Of a DNA stretch of 6,145 nt, positions 1 to 6,141 are shown piece by piece. Every line of letters begins with the position of its first letter. Positions within the stretch are counted from its first letter, which is position 1. This DNA comes from Comamonadaceae bacterium (GTDB lineage Bacteria; Pseudomonadota; Gammaproteobacteria; Burkholderiales; Burkholderiaceae), in assembly GCA_947505995.1 (NCBI GenBank), contig CANNNB010000145.1:1-6145 (forward strand). The letters run 5' to 3'. The notes below the pieces were generated by a model. The model saw only the letters and a list, made by a program, of their open reading frames with translations. It was not told where the DNA came from and did not search any database. A program made the translations under genes and the position numbers.

Positions 1-229
1 TCTTGAAGATGTGAACCTTGTCGTGCTTGCCGTGTGCCAACACTGTGACAGTGACAGTTGCGCCGGACACCAGGGGCGTACCAACTTTCAGATCTGCGCC
101 GTTGCCGACTGCCAGAACTTGGTCGATCACGATTTCCTGGCCCACGTCCGCAGCAATCTGTTCTACTTTAATTTTTTCACCAGCAGCAACACGATACTGT
201 TTGCCGCCGGTTTTTATGACCGCGTACAT
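1..229 (-). CDS. rplU: 50S ribosomal protein L21, N-terminal 76 residues (runs off left edge)
   Basis: L21 is a 23S rRNA-binding protein of the large ribosomal subunit. The reverse strand reads from an ATG at 229-227 as [14 protein letters not shown], then a region with [23 protein letters not shown] and finally [12 protein letters not shown]. This is the typical L21 beta-barrel sequence including the YAVIxTGGKQ start. The family is about 103 residues long, so roughly the last quarter lies outside the window. The start is secure: it is the conserved L21 N-terminus, and an AAAGG Shine-Dalgarno core lies a few bases upstream. A promoter and a leader hairpin are listed separately. In many betaproteobacteria rplU is followed by rpmA and obg; that would lie beyond position 1 and cannot be seen. 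No anomaly was noted. Confidence 0.98.
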   Translation of the reverse strand, partial: MYAVIKTGGKQYRVAAGEKIKVEQIAADVGQEIVIDQVLAVGNGADLKVGTPLVSGATVTVTVLAHGKHDKVHIFK

Positions 230-258
230 AATGACCTTTTCGTTTCTCTCAATGGAAA

Positions 259-281
259 TTCCTAGGACGAACCCTAAGGAA
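259..281 (-). promoter_or_regulatory. Hairpin at the predicted 5' end of the rplU mRNA
   Basis: On the minus strand TTCCTTAGG (281-273) can pair with CCTAGGAA (266-259): eight base pairs with a single bulged T, closed over a six-base loop GTTCGT. The first stem base coincides with the predicted transcription start, so the mRNA would begin with this stem-loop, about 30 bases before the rplU start codon. No T-run follows, so it is not an ordinary terminator. Ribosomal protein leaders often carry binding sites for the encoded protein; whether this one does is inference. It may also simply protect the 5' end. Confidence 0.45.
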
Positions 282-287
282 CCGAGG

Positions 288-317
288 ATTTTAGCACGTA
301 CTTTTAAGACTTGACAA
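288..317 (-). promoter_or_regulatory. Candidate sigma70-type promoter of rplU
   Basis: On the minus strand, TTGTCA (317-312, 5 of 6 to the -35 consensus) is followed after 18 bases by TAAAAT (293-288, 5 of 6 to the -10 consensus). Transcription would start near 281-282, giving a leader of about 53 bases before the rplU ATG. Strong match and position support the call; no start site has been mapped. Confidence 0.72.
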
Positions 318-367
318 CCCCCCTCTTATGAGAATTGATTGCGGCTACCAAGGTCACTTTCGCTCTC

Positions 368-373
368 TATAAT
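368..373 (+). promoter_or_regulatory. Candidate -10 box for ispB
   Basis: A perfect TATAAT lies about 80 bases upstream of the likely ispB start. The matching -35 position 17 bases upstream reads CTACCA, only 3 of 6 to consensus, so the promoter may be weak or need an activator. No better plus-strand pair was found between 230 and 454. Confidence 0.4.
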
Positions 374-454
374 CGAGCTTCAGCACAGATTGACCACACA
401 AAATGCAATTTTTGAGGTCTTTCTGCCCAGTGAACCTTGTTGTTTAAGGCCATT

Positions 455-1456
455 TTGTCAAGCTCAGCGCCACCCCCCCACGCCTCTACTGCCTCGGCCT
501 CGGCCTTGGCCTTGGTGGCGCAAGACATGGCGCTGGTAGACGAGGTTATTGCTGATCGCCTAAGTTCAGGGGTTCCTCTTGTGGGTCAAGTGGCCCAATA
601 CATCATTTCGGCTGGTGGCAAAAGGCTAAGGCCGGTCATATTGTTGCTCACCAGCGGCGCCCTTGGATACCTAGAAGCTCACAAATACAACACGGCAGCC
701 GTTGTAGAGTTCATTCACACAGCCACTTTGCTGCATGACGATGTAGTGGACGATTCCACTTTGCGCCGAGGGCGACCGACTGCCAATCAAAATTTTGGCA
801 ATCCTGCCAGCGTGTTGGTGGGGGACTTCCTTTATTCCCGCGCCTTTCAAATGATGGTGCAGGCGGGCAATATGCGCGTTATGCAAGTTTTGGCAGATGC
901 CACCAACATCATTTCAGAGGGTGAAGTTCAGCAATTGATGAACATGCACGATGCCTCTTTGGACGAAGAAGCCTATTTGCACGTGATTCGCTCCAAAACC
1001 GCCATCTTGTTTGAGGCCAGCTCACGCTTGGCCGCCATCTTGGCCAATGCCTCGCCTGAATTGGAAGCGGCCTGCGCTGAATACGGCCAAGCACTGGGCA
1101 CGGCTTTCCAAGTGATTGACGATGTTTTAGATTACGAGGGCAATGCCGCCGAAATGGGCAAAAACCTTGGCGATGATTTGCGCGAAGGCAAAGCCACACT
1201 GCCCCTTATTTTGGCCATGCAACGAGGTACGCCAACGCAGCGTGCCTTGATTAAACAGGCCATTGAAACAGGCTCAATTGAACAATTGAGCAGTGTCATC
1301 GCCATCGTCCGTGAAACTGGCGCACTTGATGGCAGCAGAAAGGCCGCCATGGTTGAAGCACAGAGAGCAGTAGACGCGGCACAGCATTTACCAGATGGCC
1401 CCTACAAAGAGGCATTGATTGCTTTGGCCTCCCAATTGCTTGAGCGCCGAACTTAA
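455..1456 (+). CDS. ispB: Polyprenyl (octaprenyl-type) diphosphate synthase
   Basis: Trans-isoprenyl diphosphate synthase that extends farnesyl diphosphate with isopentenyl diphosphate to make the long side chain of ubiquinone; it acts in the cytoplasm. With the chosen start it has 333 residues, close to the 323 of E. coli IspB. Family motifs are all present: GGKRLRP near residue 54, the first Asp-rich motif DDVVD at 95-99 followed by RRGRPTAN, the second motif DDVLD at 222-226, and GKNLGDDLREGKATLPL after it. The start is uncertain. The frame opens after a TGA at 431-433 with TTG codons at 437, 440 and 455; the first ATG is at 527. I prefer TTG at 455 because AAGG (446-449) sits five bases upstream, and because related proteins carry a Ser/Ala-rich tail of about 20 residues before the first helix. 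Chain length (C40 or other) cannot be read directly. It is divergent from rplU, a common betaproteobacterial arrangement. Confidence 0.95.
   Translation: MSSSAPPPHASTASASALALVAQDMALVDEVIADRLSSGVPLVGQVAQYIISAGGKRLRPVILLLTSGALGYLEAHKYNTAAVVEFIHTATLLHDDVVDDSTLRRGRPTANQNFGNPASVLVGDFLYSRAFQMMVQAGNMRVMQVLADATNIISEGEVQQLMNMHDASLDEEAYLHVIRSKTAILFEASSRLAAILANASPELEAACAEYGQALGTAFQVIDDVLDYEGNAAEMGKNLGDDLREGKATLPLILAMQRGTPTQRALIKQAIETGSIEQLSSVIAIVRETGALDGSRKAAMVEAQRAVDAAQHLPDGPYKEALIALASQLLERRT
491..514 (+). repeat. Four tandem hexamers in the 5' end of ispB
   Basis: GCCTCG occurs twice, followed directly by GCCTTG twice, encoding Ala-Ser-Ala-Ser-Ala-Leu-Ala-Leu. The repeat lies in the poorly conserved N-terminal tail ahead of the enzyme fold. 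A C-run (473-479) encoding part of a Pro-Pro-Pro stretch lies just upstream. Such tracts can slip in replication; because the unit is six bases, copy changes would keep the frame. Confidence 0.7.
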
Positions 1457-1490
1457 AGCCTTCAAGGCGAAATCTCTCGCAACAACCGCA

Positions 1491-2465
1491 TCAATAGGGA
1501 TAAGCCGTCATCAATTGCGAAAACCTCGCCATGTCAATGTTGCCGCCACTGATGACCACGCCTACTTTTTGACCCTTCAGCGATGCGCTTGCTTGAATGG
1601 CAGCCGCCAATGAGAGGCAGCCTGTAGGCTCCACGATCATCTTCATGCGCTCTGCATAAAAACGCATGCTTTGGACTAGCTGCTCATCTGTCACGGTATG
1701 GATATCGTCCACCAAAGCTTTGATGATTTCAAAAGTGATGGCACCCACCATGGGCGTTTGTGCGCCATCGGCAATGGTCACTGGCGTCGATATTTTGACC
1801 CGCTCGCCTTTTCTGAATGATTGCTGCACATCGTTGCCCGCCTCAGGCTCAACACCCACAAGACGACAACTCGGTGAAAGTGCCTTAGCAGCCAAGGCAC
1901 TACCGCTTAAAAGCCCACCTCCGCCCAAACAAACAAAAAGCACATCCAATTCGCCCGCTTCCTTGAACAACTCCAAAGCCGCGGTTCCTTGACCTGAAAT
2001 GACATCGGGATGATCAAAGGGGGGAATGAAAGTAAGGCCTTGGGCTTGAGCCAAGGCTGTGGCCAAGGCGCTGGCATCCTCAGAATATCGGTCGTAGCCA
2101 ATGACCTTGGCGCCGTAGCCTTGTGTGGCCGCCAACTTGGCGGGCGCGGCATCATGGGGCATGAAAATGGTGGCGGGAATTTGAAGAATGCGCGCCGACA
2201 AGGCCACGGCTTGCGCATGGTTGCCCGAAGAGTACGCCACCACCCCAGCCTGCCTTTGAGTTTGCTTGAGTTTGGCCAAGGCGTTGAATCCGCCTCTGAA
2301 CTTAAATGCACCCATGCGTTGAAAATTTTCGCACTTTACATAGATCTTTGCCTGCAGTTGTTCATTCAAAGAACTCGACTGCATCACAGGCGTTTTGTGA
2401 GCGACACCCTCAAGCCTAGCAGCCGCAGCCAAAACATCGTCGAAAGTGGGTACAGCATGCAGCAT
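1491..2465 (-). CDS. PLP-dependent threonine/serine dehydratase-like enzyme (serine racemase / hydroxyaspartate ammonia-lyase group)
   Basis: Fold-type II PLP enzyme, expected to remove ammonia from a hydroxy-amino acid (threonine, serine or threo-3-hydroxyaspartate) or to racemise serine. The 324-residue product shows the full set of signatures: PLP lysine K55 in FKFRGG, SSGNHAQ at 79-85 (S80 matches the second catalytic serine of serine racemase), the phosphate-binding GGGGLLSG at 181-188, and SGGNID at 306-311 with S306 placed to contact the pyridine nitrogen. E206, G210 and D212 in the segment EPEAGND match the divalent-metal site of eukaryotic serine racemase. There is no C-terminal ACT domain, so it is not a full-length biosynthetic IlvA. 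The frame extends upstream to a TTG at 2516, but the ATG at 2465 gives the usual family N-terminus and has a weak AGAG eight bases upstream. It converges on ispB with a 34-base gap. The substrate is not certain. Confidence 0.92.
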   Translation of the reverse strand: MLHAVPTFDDVLAAAARLEGVAHKTPVMQSSSLNEQLQAKIYVKCENFQRMGAFKFRGGFNALAKLKQTQRQAGVVAYSSGNHAQAVALSARILQIPATIFMPHDAAPAKLAATQGYGAKVIGYDRYSEDASALATALAQAQGLTFIPPFDHPDVISGQGTAALELFKEAGELDVLFVCLGGGGLLSGSALAAKALSPSCRLVGVEPEAGNDVQQSFRKGERVKISTPVTIADGAQTPMVGAITFEIIKALVDDIHTVTDEQLVQSMRFYAERMKMIVEPTGCLSLAAAIQASASLKGQKVGVVISGGNIDMARFSQLMTAYPY

Positions 2466-2562
2466 CAGCTTGACTCTATTCAAATAGAAATTAATTTGGA
2501 TGAAGCTATTTTGCAATTAATGCGAGAAGACTTTGAGCTTAGCCCATTTGATGTCATTTTGG

Positions 2563-2582
2563 TTGACAATTGGCCTTGTCAA
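2563..2582. repeat. 20-bp inverted repeat in a divergent intergenic region
   Basis: TTGACAA (2563-2569) and TTGTCAA (2576-2582) are perfect 7-bp inverted arms around the 6-base spacer TTGGCC. It lies between the leftward dehydratase gene and the rightward small gene, about 100 and 40 bases from their starts. Each arm also resembles a -35 box on either strand, but no convincing -10 box is correctly spaced from any of them. It may be a regulator site or promoter elements; no family is assigned. Confidence 0.35.
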
Positions 2583-2622
2583 TACGCCACACTTTCCAAT
2601 TTATTTTGATGAAGGTTTCAAC

Positions 2623-2811
2623 ATGTCAGAAATTCGCCCTGCAAGTCCCCGGCCAGAAAGCCCTCGATTACAACAAGAACGGCCTGTCAAAAACGAGCAA
2701 AAAGCCAAGGAACCTTCCCCTCAAAAAACTGAAACTCAACGCGAGGTGGTTAGACAAGACGTCAATCCCAATAACAAACCCAAAGGCGGTAAAGTCGACA
2801 TCACTGTCTGA
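2623..2811 (+). CDS. Small hypothetical protein, charged and proline-rich (62 aa)
   Basis: I do not recognise this gene. An ATG at 2623 is preceded by GAAGG (2611-2615) at seven bases, one of the best ribosome-binding sites in the window, which favours it over upstream starts in the same frame. The product is hydrophilic: nine prolines, many Lys/Arg/Glu/Gln, and no Phe, Trp, Tyr, Cys or His. There is no signal peptide or membrane segment, so it is probably a disordered cytoplasmic protein. Residues 5-14 are a tandem pentapeptide, RPASP then RPESP. The C-terminus reads NNKPKGGKVDITV. It lies 66 bases upstream of yebC on the same strand with no terminator between, so the two could be co-transcribed. 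The ribosome-binding site and the sharp composition argue for a real gene; the short length and unknown family argue for caution. Confidence 0.58.
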   Translation: MSEIRPASPRPESPRLQQERPVKNEQKAKEPSPQKTETQREVVRQDVNPNNKPKGGKVDITV

Positions 2812-2877
2812 GCTTATTGAATCAATGGGCATGATTTAAAATGGCCACTTCGAACCGTCACACAGAAAGTACACCCC

Positions 2878-3591
2878 ATGGGCGCGCAGTGGAAAGCAAA
2901 AGGCAAGGCACAAGCCGCAGACGCTAGAGGCAAACTCTTTGGGCGATTGGCAAAGGACATCATGATGGCTGCCAAAAGTGGTCCAGATCCAGCTGCTAAT
3001 TCTCGACTCCGCTTGGTGGTTGAGCAAGCTCGCAAAGTCTCCATGCCGAAGGAAACCCTGGAGCGTGCCATCAAAAAGGGGGCTGGCTTGTTGGGCGATG
3101 CCGTTCATTTTGAACGGGTGATCTATGAAGGATTTGCTCCGCACCAAGTGCCTGTCATGGTGGAAGCGCTGACCGACAACCTGAACCGCACCGCTTCTGA
3201 AGTTCGAGTTCTTTTCCGCAAAGGACAACTGGGCTCCTCAGGTTCCGTGTCTTGGGATTTTGACCATGTCGGCATGATTGAAGCAGAAACTGCTCAAGCA
3301 GGGGCGGATGCAGAGCTGGCTGCCATAGAAGCTGGCGCTCAAGACTTTGAACCGGCCGATGAAGACGGTGTGACTGTGTTCATCACAGACCCAACAGATT
3401 TAGATTTGGTCAGCAAAGCCCTACCCGATCATGGCTTCACAGTGTTGTCCAATAAATTGGGCTACAAGCCCAAAAACCCTGTGAATCCTGCAAACCTTTC
3501 AGCGGTGCAACTGGAAGAAGTGGAAAATTTCTTGGCCGCCATTGATGGCAACGATGATGTTCAAAATGTTTTTGTGGGTCTGGCAAGTTAA
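2878..3591 (+). CDS. YebC/PmpR-family (TACO1-like) protein
   Basis: Full-length 237-residue member of the YebC/PmpR family. These proteins were first described as DNA-binding regulators (PmpR of Pseudomonas aeruginosa); bacterial and mitochondrial (TACO1) members have more recently been linked to translation of difficult, proline-containing sequences. The N-terminus [19 protein letters not shown], then [61 protein letters not shown] and the C-terminal end [11 protein letters not shown] follow the family closely. The MGAQWK opening and overall wording resemble the PmpR-like branch rather than the MAGHSKWANI branch typical of E. coli YebC. The ATG start is fixed by this N-terminus; AGAAAG (2864-2869) is a weak ribosome-binding site eight bases upstream. 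The gene is followed by a 136-base gap and the LacI-type gene, which looks like a separate unit. The precise role here, DNA-binding or ribosomal, is not decided by sequence. Confidence 0.95.
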   Translation: MGAQWKAKGKAQAADARGKLFGRLAKDIMMAAKSGPDPAANSRLRLVVEQARKVSMPKETLERAIKKGAGLLGDAVHFERVIYEGFAPHQVPVMVEALTDNLNRTASEVRVLFRKGQLGSSGSVSWDFDHVGMIEAETAQAGADAELAAIEAGAQDFEPADEDGVTVFITDPTDLDLVSKALPDHGFTVLSNKLGYKPKNPVNPANLSAVQLEEVENFLAAIDGNDDVQNVFVGLAS

Positions 3592-3666
3592 GGCGATCAA
3601 ACCCCGCCTCATCAGGTCAAAACTGCGCCGACCTGTCTGAACTCAAAATCAAGCAGCTTTGTCGCA

Positions 3667-3696
3667 TTGACATGATTGCTTTGAAAGCGTTTTCAT
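3667..3696 (+). promoter_or_regulatory. Candidate promoter of the LacI-family gene
   Basis: A consensus TTGACA (3667-3672) is followed after 18 bases by TTTCAT (3691-3696, 4 of 6), which lies inside the operator palindrome. An alternative is TTGAAA (3681-3686) with TTCAAT (3703-3708) at 16 bases. Either places the operator over RNA polymerase contacts, with a leader of only about 13-25 bases. The choice between them is not resolved. Confidence 0.45.
3682..3695. promoter_or_regulatory. LacI/GalR-type operator upstream of the regulator gene
   Basis: TGAAAGCGTTTTCA matches the LacI-family palindrome with a central CG and differs at a single base from the second copy at 4821-4834. It sits 32 bases before the regulator's ATG and overlaps both candidate promoters, pointing to autorepression. 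The left arm also forms part of an overlapping palindrome, GCTTTGAAAGC (3678-3688), which may be incidental. Confidence 0.82.
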
Positions 3697-3727
3697 GCTA
3701 AGTTCAATGTTGTAATTATTTTAATTT

Positions 3728-4753
3728 ATGACAAACAAGCGCTCAGGAAATACCAAGTCAGGTCCGGTCACACTTCAACATGTTGCGAAGCTAGCTGGCG
3801 TCTCCCCAAGCACTGTCTCGCGAATTCTTAACGGTACCGCCGTCGTTAGCGATGAAAAGCGAAAAGCCATCGACGAAGCTATTGCGCAACTAGGCTTTGT
3901 TCCTAACCCTGTGGCCAGGGGACTAGCAGGCGGGCGCACACTGAGCATAGGCGTCGTCACACAAGCGATTGACAGTCCTTTTTATGGCCCCGCACTGCGT
4001 GGCATAGAAGACGAGCTTGACCAAGCAGGTTATAGCCCCTTGTTTGTCAGCGCCCATTGGAATCCTGAAACAGAGGGCCGATGCATTGAAGTATTGAGGT
4101 CAAGGCGAGTGGATGGACTGATTGTTTTAAATGGCCGCCTAAGTGATCAAGCCCTCAAAAATACAGCCAAACATCTACCCATCGTGGTCACCGGCCGCAC
4201 CATCAAGGGTGCTGGCTTGTTTGCACTTAATTTCGATAATTTTGCGGGTGGTATTCTGGCGACTGAACATCTTATTTCTTTGGGCCACCGCAAAATTGCT
4301 TTTATTTCAGGCGATGCCGCCCATCCAGATGCCAATGAGCGACTTCGTGGTTACACCACAGCTTTGAAAAAAGCTGGCATACCATTTGACGCTCAGTTGG
4401 TGGTCCCCGGTGACTACCAAGTTGATGGCGGACTCAAGGCCACAGATGCACTCGTTTTAAGCCGAAAGAAATTCACAGCGCTTTTTACGGCCAACGACCA
4501 AATGGCTTACGGGGCTGCACTCAGCTTGCATCGCAAGGGTATCAAAATACCTCAAGATGTTTCTCTCATCGGTTTCGACAATCTTTACCATTCCATCTAC
4601 GTTGCACCACCCTTGAGCACCATCCATCAACCGGCCTACGAACTTGGCCGCTTAACAGCTGCATCTATTTTGCAAATGTTGGCAGGCGCCAAACCCACTG
4701 CTGTCATGGCAGCACCTGAACTGATCGTTCGGGAATCTACAGCCAAGCTTTGA
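3728..4753 (+). CDS. LacI/GalR-family sugar-responsive transcriptional repressor
   Basis: Dimeric DNA-binding repressor of 341 residues, the family's usual length, whose ligand is normally a sugar or sugar phosphate. The N-terminal helix-turn-helix is TLQHVAKLAGVSPSTVSRILNG (positions 15-36; recognition helix about 26-36). The hinge helix is NPVARGLAGG (60-69). A periplasmic-binding-protein-like sensor domain fills the rest, with TANDQMAYG from 254 and GFDN at 282-285, both standard family landmarks. The ATG at 3728 gives a normal short tail before the helix-turn-helix. No Shine-Dalgarno sequence is visible in the very A/T-rich leader, which is odd for a regulator but not rare. Two matching operators, one before this gene and one before the downstream substrate-binding protein gene, suggest that it represses itself and the transporter. 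The effector sugar cannot be inferred. Confidence 0.96.
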   Translation: MTNKRSGNTKSGPVTLQHVAKLAGVSPSTVSRILNGTAVVSDEKRKAIDEAIAQLGFVPNPVARGLAGGRTLSIGVVTQAIDSPFYGPALRGIEDELDQAGYSPLFVSAHWNPETEGRCIEVLRSRRVDGLIVLNGRLSDQALKNTAKHLPIVVTGRTIKGAGLFALNFDNFAGGILATEHLISLGHRKIAFISGDAAHPDANERLRGYTTALKKAGIPFDAQLVVPGDYQVDGGLKATDALVLSRKKFTALFTANDQMAYGAALSLHRKGIKIPQDVSLIGFDNLYHSIYVAPPLSTIHQPAYELGRLTAASILQMLAGAKPTAVMAAPELIVRESTAKL

Positions 4754-4811
4754 TTGGACACCAACATCAGGGCTAGGGATAACCCTTTGCTCATTGATTG
4801 GTCTCAATCAC

Positions 4812-4817
4812 TATAAT
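4812..4817 (+). promoter_or_regulatory. Candidate -10 box of the transporter operon
   Basis: A perfect TATAAT ends three bases before the second operator, so transcription would start inside the operator. The best upstream -35 is TTGCTC (4787-4792), 4 of 6 but at a long 19-base spacing. A second possibility is TTGAAA (4820-4825) with TATAGG (4844-4849) at 18 bases, placing the operator over the -35. Both arrangements would let a bound repressor block transcription. Confidence 0.55.
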
Positions 4818-4820
4818 TCT

Positions 4821-4834
4821 TGAAAGCGCTTTCA
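4821..4834. promoter_or_regulatory. LacI/GalR-type operator upstream of the substrate-binding protein gene
   Basis: TGAAAGCGCTTTCA is a perfect 14-bp palindrome, 60 bases before the ATG of the transporter gene. It is the symmetric version of the site at 3682-3695. Its place immediately after a TATAAT box is typical for a repressor site. The adjacent LacI-family protein is the obvious candidate to bind it. Confidence 0.86.
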
Positions 4835-4893
4835 TAAATTGCCTATAGGGCAATCCATGAGCCCATTTACCTCCAATTTTTTGTGCTTTCACA

Positions 4894-6141
4894 ATGTTTG
4901 CGAATTTAAGATTTGTTGCCTTAGCAATTTTGCTAAACCAGTTGACACCCTGCGCCCAGGCTCAGAAAGTGTTAACTGTGGCCGCCTATCCTGCGGTAGA
5001 CAGCATTATCAAAGCTGCGCTTCCTGCCTGGGAAAAAAAACATCCCGGGGTGCAAGTCAAGCTGATCAGCCGAGCTTATGCAGATCATCACACAGCGATG
5101 ACCACCGCTTTGTCGACTTCGTCCAAGCCGCCCGATGTGATGGTTCTTGAGTCAAGCTATGTCGCCCGCTTTGCTACGGGTGGTGGCCTTGAAGACCTCG
5201 GCGCTCCGCCCTACAGGTTGGACGATTCGAAGCATTTGTTCGCAGCCTTTTCCATCGATCAAGCTCAGTCTTCAAAAGGTCAATTGGTCGCAATACCTTC
5301 CGACATTGGCCCAGGCACCTTGCTCTATAGAAATGATTTGTTGTTGAAATCAGGGCTTAAAGAATCAGACCTCACAAACAGCTGGGACAGTTACATCAAG
5401 GCCGGTGTTGTGATCAAAAAAACGACTGGCGCCTACCTCGTTGCCCATGCACGGGATGTAAAAGATTTGATGATTCGGGGAGGTGTCAAATCTGGAGAAG
5501 GTTTGTATTTTGATGACGCTGGTCACTCACTTGTCACCACTGAAAGATTTGTGAAAGGGTTTGAGTTGGCCAAGCGCATTCGAGAAAACAAGCTTGACGG
5601 CAAAATCAGCGCATGGTCTAACGAGTGGGCGGAAGGGTTTCGCCGAGGTCATGTTGCAACACAAATGTCAGGCGCATGGATTGCGGGTCATCTCAACAAC
5701 TGGCTTGCACCGGAAACACGAGGATTATGGCGCGCCTCTCAACTTCCCGAAAACACCTGGGCGTCATGGGGTGGCAGCTTTTATGCCATCCCCAAAGCAG
5801 CAACACAAAAAGAACTCGCTTGGGATCTCATTCAGACAATGACATTGAATCCTGAACAACAACTGATGGCCTTCAAATCACAAGATGCCTTTCCAGCATT
5901 GCTCAGTGTTCACAACGATGCTTTTTTTAACGAACCCATTGCATTTCTAGGACAGCAAAAAGCCAGAATTTTATGGCGTGAAGCCACTCAGCGGATTCAA
6001 GCAGCCAAGGTGCATCGACTTGATACTTTTGCTGACGAAGTGGTGAACACAGAACTCGACAAAGTTTTGGATCAGGGCAAGGATATTCAATTGGCATTGA
6101 AAGATGCCAATCGCTTGCTGGAGCGCCGTTCACGGCGTTAA
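4894..6141 (+). CDS. Carbohydrate ABC transporter substrate-binding protein (extracellular solute-binding family 1)
   Basis: Periplasmic sugar-binding component of a CUT1-type ABC importer, 415 residues, a normal length. Residues 1-23 form a Sec signal peptide: a short positive start (R6), a hydrophobic core VALAILL, and a likely cut after AQA (23/24). A cysteine at 20 is preceded by LTP, a poor lipobox, so a lipoprotein is unlikely. The mature part begins KVLTVAAYPAVDSIIKAALPAWEKK, followed by KPPDVMVLESSYVARFATGGGLEDL, the early region typical of this family. The segment WGGSFYAIPKAATQKELAWDLIQ from about 292 is the conserved C-terminal-lobe hinge region. The upstream frame has a stop at 4858-4860 and this is the first ATG after it, but no Shine-Dalgarno sequence is visible. 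It ends four bases before the window edge; permease and ATPase genes would be expected next. The sugar is unknown. Confidence 0.94.
   Translation: MFANLRFVALAILLNQLTPCAQAQKVLTVAAYPAVDSIIKAALPAWEKKHPGVQVKLISRAYADHHTAMTTALSTSSKPPDVMVLESSYVARFATGGGLEDLGAPPYRLDDSKHLFAAFSIDQAQSSKGQLVAIPSDIGPGTLLYRNDLLLKSGLKESDLTNSWDSYIKAGVVIKKTTGAYLVAHARDVKDLMIRGGVKSGEGLYFDDAGHSLVTTERFVKGFELAKRIRENKLDGKISAWSNEWAEGFRRGHVATQMSGAWIAGHLNNWLAPETRGLWRASQLPENTWASWGGSFYAIPKAATQKELAWDLIQTMTLNPEQQLMAFKSQDAFPALLSVHNDAFFNEPIAFLGQQKARILWREATQRIQAAKVHRLDTFADEVVNTELDKVLDQGKDIQLALKDANRLLERRSRR
6124..6137 (+). repeat. Short GC-rich inverted repeat at the 3' end of the binding-protein gene
   Basis: CGCCGTTCACGGCG can fold into a five-pair GC stem with a TTCA loop, ending one base before the TAA stop codon. 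No T-run follows within the visible four bases. Such hairpins between a binding-protein gene and permease genes can stabilise the upstream mRNA, but this one is short and also encodes the Arg-rich tail, so its role is unproven. Confidence 0.3.

Noticed and set aside
311..339. TTGACA on the plus strand as the -35 of ispB
   Set aside because: The -10 position at 16-18 bases reads at best 3 of 6; the same bases are better explained as the -35 of rplU on the other strand.
1458..1468. GCCTTCAAGGC hairpin between the convergent ispB and dehydratase genes, possible terminator
   Set aside because: Only three pairs can form with a realistic loop and no T-run follows on either strand.
2010..2609. Long open frame of 199 codons on the plus strand
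   Set aside because: It lies mostly antisense to the well-supported dehydratase gene and shows no family resemblance; it is a coding shadow.
3613..3635. CAGGTC / GACCTG inverted repeat after yebC, possible terminator
   Set aside because: Six-pair stem with an 11-base loop and no T-run; too weak to call.
4750..4801. Direct repeat TTGATTGG at 4750-4757 and 4794-4801
   Set aside because: Eight bases, one copy overlapping the LacI-gene stop codon, no other support; probably chance.
4885..4891. GCTTTCA just before the binding-protein start as a third operator half-site
   Set aside because: Only one half matches and the opposite arm is a T-run; a 7-base match is easily due to chance.
4839..5150. 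103-codon open frame overlapping the start of the binding-protein gene
   Set aside because: It overlaps the signal peptide and mature start of a clear family member in another frame; Cys/Ser-rich composition is typical of a frame shadow.
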